The position numbers and the translations under genes were made by a program. Of a stretch of 64,000 nt of DNA, positions 1 through 6,520 are shown piece after piece (the stretch's first letter is position 1; every line of letters begins with the position of its first letter). The notes beneath the pieces were generated by a model. The model was given only the letters and a program-made list of their open reading frames with translations, had not been told where the DNA came from and did not search any database. Source of the DNA: Bacteroides sp. CAG:443 (GTDB taxonomy: Bacteria; Bacteroidota; Bacteroidia; Bacteroidales; Bacteroidaceae); NCBI GenBank assembly GCA_000432735.1, contig FR887808.1:9900-73899 (forward strand), in the 5' to 3' direction.

Positions 1-7
1 ACAACGA

Positions 8-103
8 ATGAAAACATTTGCGACATACTTCTTCTTTTACTTTTTTTACTTTTACTTTAGCAATGAAGTGAAGCGGGAGTTCGCATGTGTAACAAACCAA
101 TGA
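8..103 (+). CDS. Phe/Tyr-rich leader peptide of the aromatic amino acid operon
   Basis: A 31-codon open frame runs from ATG at 8 to TGA at 101-103. Residues 7-17 are YFFFYFFYFYF, eleven aromatic residues in a row encoded by 26-58, and the peptide has 9 Phe and 4 Tyr in total. It ends about 20 nt before a perfect terminator hairpin that precedes the prephenate dehydratase gene. This is the layout of transcription-attenuation leaders such as pheL of enteric bacteria: a ribosome starved for Phe-tRNA or Tyr-tRNA stalls on these codons. The peptide itself is expected to have no function. The start codon lies close to the window edge, so its promoter and ribosome binding region are not visible. Confidence 0.85.
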   Translation: MKTFATYFFFYFFYFYFSNEVKREFACVTNQ

Positions 104-135
104 ATCAATAAAAACGATATAACGAAATCCCGCTT
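71..135 (+). promoter_or_regulatory. Antiterminator pairing of the aromatic operon attenuator
   Basis: AAGCGGGA at 71-78, inside the 3' part of the leader reading frame, is perfectly complementary to TCCCGCTT at 128-135, which is the 5' arm of the terminator. The two pairings exclude each other. A ribosome stalled on the aromatic codons (26-58) leaves 71-78 free to pair, so transcription continues. A ribosome that reaches the stop codon at 101-103 no longer holds transcription in that state, and the 125-152 terminator can form. The pairing is seen in the sequence; the mechanism is inferred from classical amino acid attenuators. Confidence 0.8.
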
Positions 136-160
136 TTTACAGAGCGGGATTTTTTATTTT
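125..160 (+). terminator. Attenuator terminator before prephenate dehydratase
   Basis: AAATCCCGCT (125-134) pairs perfectly with AGCGGGATTT (143-152) around an 8-nt loop and runs into a T-rich tract ending at 160. It lies 13 nt upstream of the start codon at 174, so as a plain terminator it would block the operon. That supports a conditional, attenuation role. Confidence 0.9.
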
Positions 161-173
161 AAAACAAGAGCAA

Positions 174-1016
174 ATGAAAAGAATAGCGATACAAGGTGTT
201 CCGGGTTCATACCATGACATTGCAGCCCACAAGTACTTCAAGAATGAAGAAATAGAACTGATCTGTTGCAACACATTCGAAGAAGTATTCGAAAACATGC
301 GTAAGGACAGCAACGTCATCGGAGTCGTTGCCATAGAAAATACGATAGCCGGAAGCTTGCTTCACAACTACGAACTGCTGCGCGAAAGCGGGGCAACCAT
401 CATCGGAGAACATAAACTCCGCATCAGCCACAGCATCATGTGCTTGCCCGACGAGGACTGGAAGGATCTGAAAGAGGTCAACTCGCATCCGGTAGCACTG
501 GCTCAGTGCCGCGAGTTTCTCCAGCATCATCCGGAGCTGAAGGTGGTAGAAACGGACGATACGGCCGGCAGTGCCAAGGATATCCACGAAAAGCAACTGA
601 AGGGACATGCAGCCATCTGTTCCAAATATGCGGCAGGCATGTACGACATGAAGATTCTTCAGGAAGGCATCGAAACCAACAAGCATAACTTTACCCGCTT
701 CCTGGTGATATGCGACCCGTGGATTGCCGACGACCTGAAAGACCGCTCCAAGGTGAACAAGGCAAACATCGTTTTCTCCCTTCCGCACAGTGAAGGAAGT
801 CTGTCGAAAGTTCTTTCCATCTTTTCATTTTACAACATCAACCTGACAAAAATCCAGTCATTGCCCATCATCGGACGCGAATGGGAATACATGTTCTACG
901 TGGATGTGATGTTCAATGATTACCTGAGATATAAACAATCCATCGATGCGGTAACCCCGCTCACCAAAGCACTTAAAATATTAGGAGAATATGCAGAAGG
1001 AGAATCAACACTATAA
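174..1016 (+). CDS. pheA: Prephenate dehydratase
   Basis: Converts prephenate to phenylpyruvate, the committed step to phenylalanine. The 280-residue protein has an N-terminal dehydratase domain beginning with GVPGSYHDIAAHKYF, the catalytic TRF motif at residues 174-176 (NFTRFLVI), and a C-terminal ACT domain from about residue 195 (SLPHSEGSLSKVLSIF). It is a stand-alone enzyme; chorismate mutase is fused to DAHP synthase two genes downstream. The Phe-binding ESRP motif of the ACT domain reads QSLP here, which may alter feedback inhibition. It is the first structural gene after the attenuator, and its 3' end overlaps the next gene by 26 nt, indicating translational coupling. Confidence 0.95.
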   Translation: MKRIAIQGVPGSYHDIAAHKYFKNEEIELICCNTFEEVFENMRKDSNVIGVVAIENTIAGSLLHNYELLRESGATIIGEHKLRISHSIMCLPDEDWKDLKEVNSHPVALAQCREFLQHHPELKVVETDDTAGSAKDIHEKQLKGHAAICSKYAAGMYDMKILQEGIETNKHNFTRFLVICDPWIADDLKDRSKVNKANIVFSLPHSEGSLSKVLSIFSFYNINLTKIQSLPIIGREWEYMFYVDVMFNDYLRYKQSIDAVTPLTKALKILGEYAEGESTL

Positions 1017-2175
1017 CATACAGCCTGCCGACCGACTGGCAAGCGTAAGCGAATATTATTTCAGCCGTAAGCTGAAGGAAGTGGCCAAGATGAACGCCGA
1101 AGGAAAAGATGTCATCAGTTTAGGTATCGGAAGCCCCGATATGCCGCCTTCGGAAGAAACCATCAAGGTGTTGTGCGAAAATGCCAAAAAGCCGGATGCA
1201 CACGGTTACCAGCCTACGGTAGGTATTCCGGAACTGCGCAAGGCTATGGCCGACTGGTACAAGCGCTGGTACAACGTCGATCTCGATCCGGCTACGGAAA
1301 TACAGCCGCTCATCGGTTCGAAGGAAGGTATCCTGCACGTCACACTGGCACTGGTCAATCCGGGCGATCAGGTACTGGTACCGAATCCGGGCTACCCTAC
1401 GTATACTTCCCTGAACAAGATTTTAGGAAGCGAGATTGTCAACTACAACCTGCGTGAGGACAATCACTGGCAACCCGATTTCGATGAACTGGAAAAGATG
1501 GATCTGAGCCGTGTAAAAATCATGTGGACCAATTATCCCAACATGCCGACAGGTGCCAACGCTACCATGGAACTGTACGAAAAGCTGGTCGACTTTGCAC
1601 GCCGCCATAACATTGTCATCGTAAACGATAACCCGTACAGCTTCATTCTGAACCGCAAGCCCATCAGCATCCTCAACGTGCCGGGAGCCAAAGAATGCTG
1701 CATCGAGTTCAATTCCATGAGCAAGAGCCACAACATGCCGGGCTGGCGTGTAGGCATGCTTGCCACCAATGCTACATTCGTACAGTGGATTCTGAAGATA
1801 AAGAGCAATATCGACTCAGGAACGTTCCGCCCCATGCAACTGGCTGCCGCTCAGGCTTATCGTAACAGTGCGGAGTGGCACGAAGAAGCAAACTTCAATG
1901 TATATAGCCGCCGCCGTAAACTGGCTGAAGAAATCATGACGACCTTGGGATGTACGTTCGATCCCGATCAGGTGGGTATGTTCTTGTGGGGAAAAATCCC
2001 CGACTCGTATGCCGATGTGGAAGACCTCACCGAAAAGGTGCTGCACGAGGCACGGGTATTCATCACGCCGGGATTCATCTTCGGCAGCAACGGAAAGCGG
2101 TACATCCGCATCTCGCTCTGCGCCAAGGAAGAGAAGCTGGCAGAAGCCCTAAAACGTATCAAAGCAATATTCTAA
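991..2175 (+). CDS. PLP-dependent aminotransferase (class I/II), aromatic operon
   Basis: A 394-residue fold-type I aminotransferase of the aspartate/aromatic group. The Schiff-base lysine is K245 in NSMSKSHNMPGWR; the PNPGYPTY and NYPNMPTGA motifs and the C-terminal RISLC arginine region are also visible. Lying between prephenate dehydratase and DAHP synthase, it most likely transaminates phenylpyruvate and 4-hydroxyphenylpyruvate to Phe and Tyr. A broader role, for example in LL-diaminopimelate or alanine metabolism, cannot be excluded from sequence. The start ATG overlaps the end of the preceding gene by 26 nt. Confidence 0.88.
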   Translation: MQKENQHYNIQPADRLASVSEYYFSRKLKEVAKMNAEGKDVISLGIGSPDMPPSEETIKVLCENAKKPDAHGYQPTVGIPELRKAMADWYKRWYNVDLDPATEIQPLIGSKEGILHVTLALVNPGDQVLVPNPGYPTYTSLNKILGSEIVNYNLREDNHWQPDFDELEKMDLSRVKIMWTNYPNMPTGANATMELYEKLVDFARRHNIVIVNDNPYSFILNRKPISILNVPGAKECCIEFNSMSKSHNMPGWRVGMLATNATFVQWILKIKSNIDSGTFRPMQLAAAQAYRNSAEWHEEANFNVYSRRRKLAEEIMTTLGCTFDPDQVGMFLWGKIPDSYADVEDLTEKVLHEARVFITPGFIFGSNGKRYIRISLCAKEEKLAEALKRIKAIF

Positions 2176-2204
2176 AGAATAATAAACTAAAATAAAGATA
2201 TTAT

Positions 2205-3272
2205 ATGGAACTGAATTTACAACCTATCGAACTGGAAGGTGTTTCAAAGGAACGCCCTCTTATCATAGCAGGTCCCTGTAGTGCTGAAACAGAGGAACAG
2301 GTAATGACAACTGCTACCCAACTTGCCAACAAGGGTATCAAGATTTTCCGTGCCGGAATATGGAAACCACGTACCAAACCGGGAGGTTTCGAAGGTATCG
2401 GCGTAGACGGACTGGCATGGCTGAAACGCGTGAAACAGGAAACGGGTATGTATGTCGCTACCGAAGTGGCTACAGCCAAGCATGTATACGAATGTCTGAA
2501 AGCAGGTATCGATATTCTGTGGATAGGTGCCCGTACCACTGCCAACCCGTTTGCCGTTCAGGAAATCGCCGACGCATTGAAAGGTGTAGATGTTCCGGTA
2601 TACGTAAAGAACCCGGTCAACCCCGACCTGGAATTGTGGATCGGTGCGCTGGAACGTATCAACAATGCAGGACTGAAACGTCTGGGAGCCATTCACCGCG
2701 GATTCTCTTCGTACGACAAGAAGATTTACCGTAACCTGCCGCAGTGGCATATTCCTATCGAACTGCGCCGTCGTATTCCGAACCTGCCTATCTTGTGCGA
2801 CCCGAGCCATATCGGCGGTAAGCGTGAACTGATTGCACCGCTTTGCCAGCAGGCGATGGACTTGGGCATGGACGGACTGATTGTGGAATCTCACTGCAAT
2901 CCGGACTGTGCATGGAGTGATGCAGCACAGCAGGTTACTCCCGATGTACTCGATTACATCCTCAACCTGCTGGTCATCCGTAAGGAACACCAGTCGACTG
3001 AAAGCCTGCACGAGCTTCGTCAACAGATCGATACATGCGACAACGAGCTAATGGAAATTCTTGCCAAACGTATGCGTATCTGCCGCGAGATCGGTACGTT
3101 CAAGAAAGAACATAACATGACGGTTCTTCAGACCGGACGTTACAACGAGATTCTCGACAAGCGCGGTGCACAGGGTTCTCTCTGCGGCATGGATGCCGAC
3201 TTCATCAAACAAGTGTTCGAAGCTATCCACGAAGAGAGCGTACGCCAGCAACTGGAAATTATCAACAAATAA
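2205..3272 (+). CDS. Bifunctional 3-deoxy-7-phosphoheptulonate synthase / chorismate mutase
   Basis: Fuses the first enzyme of the shikimate pathway (PEP plus erythrose 4-phosphate to DAHP) to chorismate mutase (chorismate to prephenate). Residues 1 to about 260 form a type I-beta DAHP synthase (AGPCSAETEEQVM, GIWKPRTKPGGFEG, CDPSHIGGKRELI). Residues about 265-355 form an AroQ-type helical chorismate mutase (LRQQIDTCDNELMEILAKRM). This order is known from Bacteroidales, where the mutase part can act as an allosteric sensor of prephenate. It is 29 nt downstream of the aminotransferase gene, in the same operon. Confidence 0.93.
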   Translation: MELNLQPIELEGVSKERPLIIAGPCSAETEEQVMTTATQLANKGIKIFRAGIWKPRTKPGGFEGIGVDGLAWLKRVKQETGMYVATEVATAKHVYECLKAGIDILWIGARTTANPFAVQEIADALKGVDVPVYVKNPVNPDLELWIGALERINNAGLKRLGAIHRGFSSYDKKIYRNLPQWHIPIELRRRIPNLPILCDPSHIGGKRELIAPLCQQAMDLGMDGLIVESHCNPDCAWSDAAQQVTPDVLDYILNLLVIRKEHQSTESLHELRQQIDTCDNELMEILAKRMRICREIGTFKKEHNMTVLQTGRYNEILDKRGAQGSLCGMDADFIKQVFEAIHEESVRQQLEIINK

Positions 3273-3286
3273 TTAAGAACTAACAG

Positions 3287-3344
3287 AGAAGAATCAGAAA
3301 CCCAACACTTTCTCCAACGACAGTAATGAGTTTCTGATTCTTCT
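3287..3344 (+). promoter_or_regulatory. Long hairpin between DAHP synthase/chorismate mutase and tyrA
   Basis: AGAAGAATCAGAAAC (3287-3301) and GTTTCTGATTCTTCT (3330-3344) form a perfect 15-bp stem around a 28-nt loop, followed by TTATAC rather than a clean T-run. It could attenuate read-through into the prephenate dehydrogenase gene or stabilise the upstream transcript. Confidence 0.6.
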
Positions 3345-3372
3345 TTATACACTATCTTTCATTCTACAAACT

Positions 3373-4146
3373 ATGAGAATATTAATTATGGGAGCCGGAA
3401 AAATGGGCTCGTTCTTTACCGACGTATTGAGCTTCGAGCACGAAGTTGCGGTATACGATGTCGATCCCAAACGTCTGCGCTTTATGTACAACTGCCTCCG
3501 GTTCACCGAACTCAGCGAAATAGAAGCCTTCAAGCCCGAACTGGTTATCAATGCAGCAACTGTAAAATATACCCTCGAAGCCTTCAATCAGGTACTTCCT
3601 CTCATCCCAAAAGACTGTATCATCAGCGATATTGCTTCTGTCAAGACCGGACTGAAGGAGTTTTACGAGCAAAGTGGTTTCCGCTATGTATCTACTCACC
3701 CCATGTTTGGTCCTACCTTTGCCAACCTCGACCAGTTGAGTACGGAAAATGCCATCATCATCAAGGAAGGCGACCATCTGGGCAAGATTTTCTTCAAGGA
3801 TCTGTATCAGCGACTGGGACTGAACATTTTTGAATATACATTCGAGGAGCACGATGAAACCATGGCTTACTCCCTGTCTATCCCGTTTGTTTCCACCTTT
3901 GCCTTTGCTGCGGTGATGAAGCATCAGGATGCGCCGGGTACTACTTTCAAGCGCCACATGGCTATCGCCAAGGGAGTGATGAGCGAAGACGACTTCCTGT
4001 TGCAGGAAATCCTGTTCAACCCGCGTACTCCGGCACACGTAGAAGGTATCCGTACCGAGCTGAACGAGCTGCTGGATATCATCAACAAGAAAGATGCTAC
4101 CAGAATGCGCGCTTACTTGGCAAAGATTCGCGAACATCTTAAATAA
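3373..4146 (+). CDS. tyrA: Prephenate dehydrogenase
   Basis: Oxidative decarboxylation of prephenate to 4-hydroxyphenylpyruvate for tyrosine synthesis. The 257-residue protein begins with a Rossmann NAD-binding motif (ILIMGAGKMGSFF) and contains the conserved SVKTGL and STHPMFGPTFANL segments typical of TyrA/NADP-dependent prephenate dehydrogenases. There is no ACT domain, so feedback control probably acts through the DAHP synthase/chorismate mutase and the attenuator. It is the last gene of the aromatic operon, 100 nt after the preceding gene with a hairpin in the gap. Confidence 0.93.
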   Translation: MRILIMGAGKMGSFFTDVLSFEHEVAVYDVDPKRLRFMYNCLRFTELSEIEAFKPELVINAATVKYTLEAFNQVLPLIPKDCIISDIASVKTGLKEFYEQSGFRYVSTHPMFGPTFANLDQLSTENAIIIKEGDHLGKIFFKDLYQRLGLNIFEYTFEEHDETMAYSLSIPFVSTFAFAAVMKHQDAPGTTFKRHMAIAKGVMSEDDFLLQEILFNPRTPAHVEGIRTELNELLDIINKKDATRMRAYLAKIREHLK

Positions 4147-4169
4147 CCAACCTCTTTCCTATATCCCTT

Positions 4170-4222
4170 ATCTCTCTATGGTTACCTTCATTCAATCCGT
4201 AACCAATAGAGAGATTTTTTTG
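4170..4222 (+). terminator. Terminator of the aromatic operon
   Basis: ATCTCTCTAT-GGTTAC (4170-4185) pairs with GTAACCAATAGAGAGAT (4199-4215) with one bulged base, followed by a run of seven T. It closes the aromatic amino acid operon. Confidence 0.88.
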
Positions 4223-4280
4223 TCCGTTCCGCCGCACCCGCCAGAGTAATAGGGGATAACTTTTTTTTATGACAATATCT

Positions 4281-4307
4281 CGTACAGAAGTCGTACATTT
4301 GCCGTAC
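4281..4307 (+). promoter_or_regulatory. pyrD-like gene promoter with three CGTAC repeats
   Basis: A -7 element TACATTTG (fits TAnnTTTG) lies at 4294-4301, 33 nt before the start codon at 4334. CGTAC occurs at 4281, 4292 and 4303, exactly 11 bp apart, so the three sites lie on one face of the helix and bracket the -7 element. No good -33 element is seen. The repeats could be an operator. Confidence 0.6.
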
Positions 4308-4333
4308 GAAAACTAATTTAATTTTTCACGACT

Positions 4334-5326
4334 ATGTATAAATCAATCATTCGTCCCTGGTTATTCCGCATCGACGCAGAAAAGATTCACAACGAAATTA
4401 TCACCCTGTTGCATGTCTATCGTCACCTTCCTCCGGTAAAGAGCTTCATCCGGTCGGTTTACCGTCCGAAGGCAACGCCTTTCCAGTGGCAGAACCTGAC
4501 GTTCGGCAACCGTGTGGGACTCTCTGCGGGTTTCGACAAGGAAGCAAGCTGTTTCGACGAACTGAGTGATTTGGGCTTCGGCTTCCTCGAAGTGGGAACG
4601 GTTACTCCCGAGGAGGTCGCCGGAAACCCCTCCCCCCGCATCTTCCGTCTGCCTCAGGATCATGCCTTGGTTTCACGTACCGGATTCAACAATCCCGGAA
4701 AGGCAGTCGTCTTGCAGAACCTGAAACGGAAACGGAATGGGAAATACATCTTAGGAGTGAACATCAATACCAACCATCCTTCGGACGAAGCACTAGCTGT
4801 GGCAGAGCTGTGCGACCTGTATGATACGTTCAGCGCGTATGCCGATTACTATACCCTCAACTGGGGAAGCATAGCTCCCGAGATACTGGGTGCAGCGCTC
4901 ACCGCCCTGACAGACGACAAGCAGCGTGTACGCAAGCCCATACTACTGAAACTTCCGGCAGATGTACCCCTCGAAAAGCTGGACGACATCATCGGATTTG
5001 CCCGTCAGTACCACGTCGGCGGCTTCATTGCTACGGGTCCCACACAAGACCGTTCGCTGCTCATCCATTCCAGCCAGTCGGAAATCACCGAGGTAGGTGC
5101 CGGAGGTATCAGCGGACTGCCGGTCATCCACAAGTCGATTGAGGTAGTGAAACACCTTGCCGCCCATGCTCCCAAGGAGATGCTCATCGTCGGAGCCGGA
5201 GGTGTCATGACCCCGCTGGAAGCTCACAGCATGCTCAATGCCGGTGCTCATCTGGTGCAGGTGTATTCGGCTTTCATCTACGAAGGGCCGGGCATCGTAA
5301 AGCGCATAGCAGAAGCGTGCAAGTAA
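4334..5326 (+). CDS. pyrD: Dihydroorotate dehydrogenase, class-2 type, with altered active site
   Basis: A 330-residue TIM-barrel flavoprotein of the quinone-dependent dihydroorotate dehydrogenase family (GLSAGFDKEASCFDELSDLGFGFLEVGTVTP, SRTGFNNPGKAV, VGAGGV, LVQVYSAFIYEGP). The N-terminal 45 residues match the membrane-association region of class 2 enzymes. Two substrate-binding motifs differ: the usual NxSSPNT reads NWGSIAP (176-182), keeping the Asn and the catalytic Ser position (S179) but losing the second Asn, and the usual ATNTT reads ATGPT (233-237). It may be a paralogue with changed substrate. Its function as orotate-forming PyrD is therefore likely but not certain. Confidence 0.8.
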   Translation: MYKSIIRPWLFRIDAEKIHNEIITLLHVYRHLPPVKSFIRSVYRPKATPFQWQNLTFGNRVGLSAGFDKEASCFDELSDLGFGFLEVGTVTPEEVAGNPSPRIFRLPQDHALVSRTGFNNPGKAVVLQNLKRKRNGKYILGVNINTNHPSDEALAVAELCDLYDTFSAYADYYTLNWGSIAPEILGAALTALTDDKQRVRKPILLKLPADVPLEKLDDIIGFARQYHVGGFIATGPTQDRSLLIHSSQSEITEVGAGGISGLPVIHKSIEVVKHLAAHAPKEMLIVGAGGVMTPLEAHSMLNAGAHLVQVYSAFIYEGPGIVKRIAEACK

Positions 5327-5351
5327 AGATTTTAAACGTACAAAAATAGAA

Positions 5352-5402
5352 AGAGTCGTATCATTCCTCACGAAACTGAGTTTGATACGACTCTCTTTTA
5401 TT
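5352..5402. terminator. Bidirectional terminator between pyrD-like gene and nuclease locus
   Basis: AGAGTCGTATCA (5352-5363) and TGATACGACTCT (5383-5394) form a 12-bp stem with T-rich sequence on both sides, serving the two convergent units. Its stem and part of its loop closely resemble the terminator at 35687-35735. Confidence 0.85.
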
Positions 5403-5515
5403 TTGCAGTTACTATATTCCGTAACTTTTCGGAGTAACTATAGGGAATACACTCCTTAATTATTAAATTCACTTCCTTCTAAATATCCTTATCCGGTTAT
5501 TTAAAAGTTTGAATT

Positions 5516-6499
5516 TTAAAAATCTACATCGCTTCCCTTATTAACCAAAAGCTGATACTTGATATACCCTCCCGACTTAGAAGAATACTTAGTATAGATA
5601 GCGGTAATAGAACCCTTGTCGCCATTTTCCGGCAATGGATTCAAAGCAAAATTAGCATAACCGCTCACACGGAGAATCAGATTACCTATCTTATCTTTCT
5701 CATCCGAAGCATTATACGTAAAGAGTGAAGAACCATAATAACGCTGATTATTATAGTTGTAGGCAAAAGTAGGAGTCAATCCCTCTTTATCATAATATTT
5801 ATTCGTATAAGTAGCTTCTGTAGAATTGTTCAGGTATACAGTTTCCAGATATTGTGGATAGGTATCGCCATCAAACGTTCCAGCCTTGTAAGTCAAGCCC
5901 TCAAAGCGAATCAGGCGTCCAAGGTGAGCATCACTCAGCACAGTCTTGTAATTCTGCGGGGTAACCACCAGCGTATCCGATGCTTCCAGTTTACCCAGCT
6001 CACCGGCAAAGATATGTGCATTGCGCTCCATCTGAGTATCAAGGTTACGGTTGGCATAGTTTTTGGAAATATCTTCTGCAGTAGGAATACCGCCTACACT
6101 TAACATATAGCGATAGTTACCAATGGCAAGCCCTTTCAGCTTCACATACAATGTCTGTCCTACCTGATAGTACACATAGTTGCTCACCATTAGTTTCAAT
6201 TCGATACCAGCCGTACCATCATAAATATAAACAGACTTATACACGTTGCCCGCCTGATCACTCGAAATCACCTTTCCTTTAATCACATAGTCTTCGGTTA
6301 TTTCCTTGTAACCAGCCAAAGGCACATTGGCACACATGTCTTTCAATTCTTTGATAGAAATAAGCTGACAGCCTTCCGACTCAAAATCGGCAGCCGTCCA
6401 AACCTTAGCAGGAGCCGGTTCGTCAAAATCACTGTAGCAACTAGTAACACCCATGGAAAGTGCCACCATCAAACTACCTATTATCAATTTATTTATCAT
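5516..6499 (-). CDS. DUF5689 surface lipoprotein
   Basis: A 327-residue lipoprotein: signal peptide MINKLIIGSLMVALSMGVTSC with the lipid-accepting Cys at 21. The rest is beta-rich and matches the DUF5689 family of Bacteroidetes (YVIKGKVIS, YIYDGTAGIELKL, YYQVGQTLYVKLKGLAIGNY). The strand pattern resembles OB-fold domains found with nucleases; that is inference. It ends the minus-strand operon NUC1 nuclease, EEP nuclease, TonB receptor, DUF5689, 21 nt after the receptor. A role as the SusD-like surface partner of that receptor is plausible but unproven. Confidence 0.8.
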   Translation of the reverse strand: MINKLIIGSLMVALSMGVTSCYSDFDEPAPAKVWTAADFESEGCQLISIKELKDMCANVPLAGYKEITEDYVIKGKVISSDQAGNVYKSVYIYDGTAGIELKLMVSNYVYYQVGQTLYVKLKGLAIGNYRYMLSVGGIPTAEDISKNYANRNLDTQMERNAHIFAGELGKLEASDTLVVTPQNYKTVLSDAHLGRLIRFEGLTYKAGTFDGDTYPQYLETVYLNNSTEATYTNKYYDKEGLTPTFAYNYNNQRYYGSSLFTYNASDEKDKIGNLILRVSGYANFALNPLPENGDKGSITAIYTKYSSKSGGYIKYQLLVNKGSDVDF

Positions 6500-6520
6500 A
6501 ACAATAGTTCTTTTTCAGGG

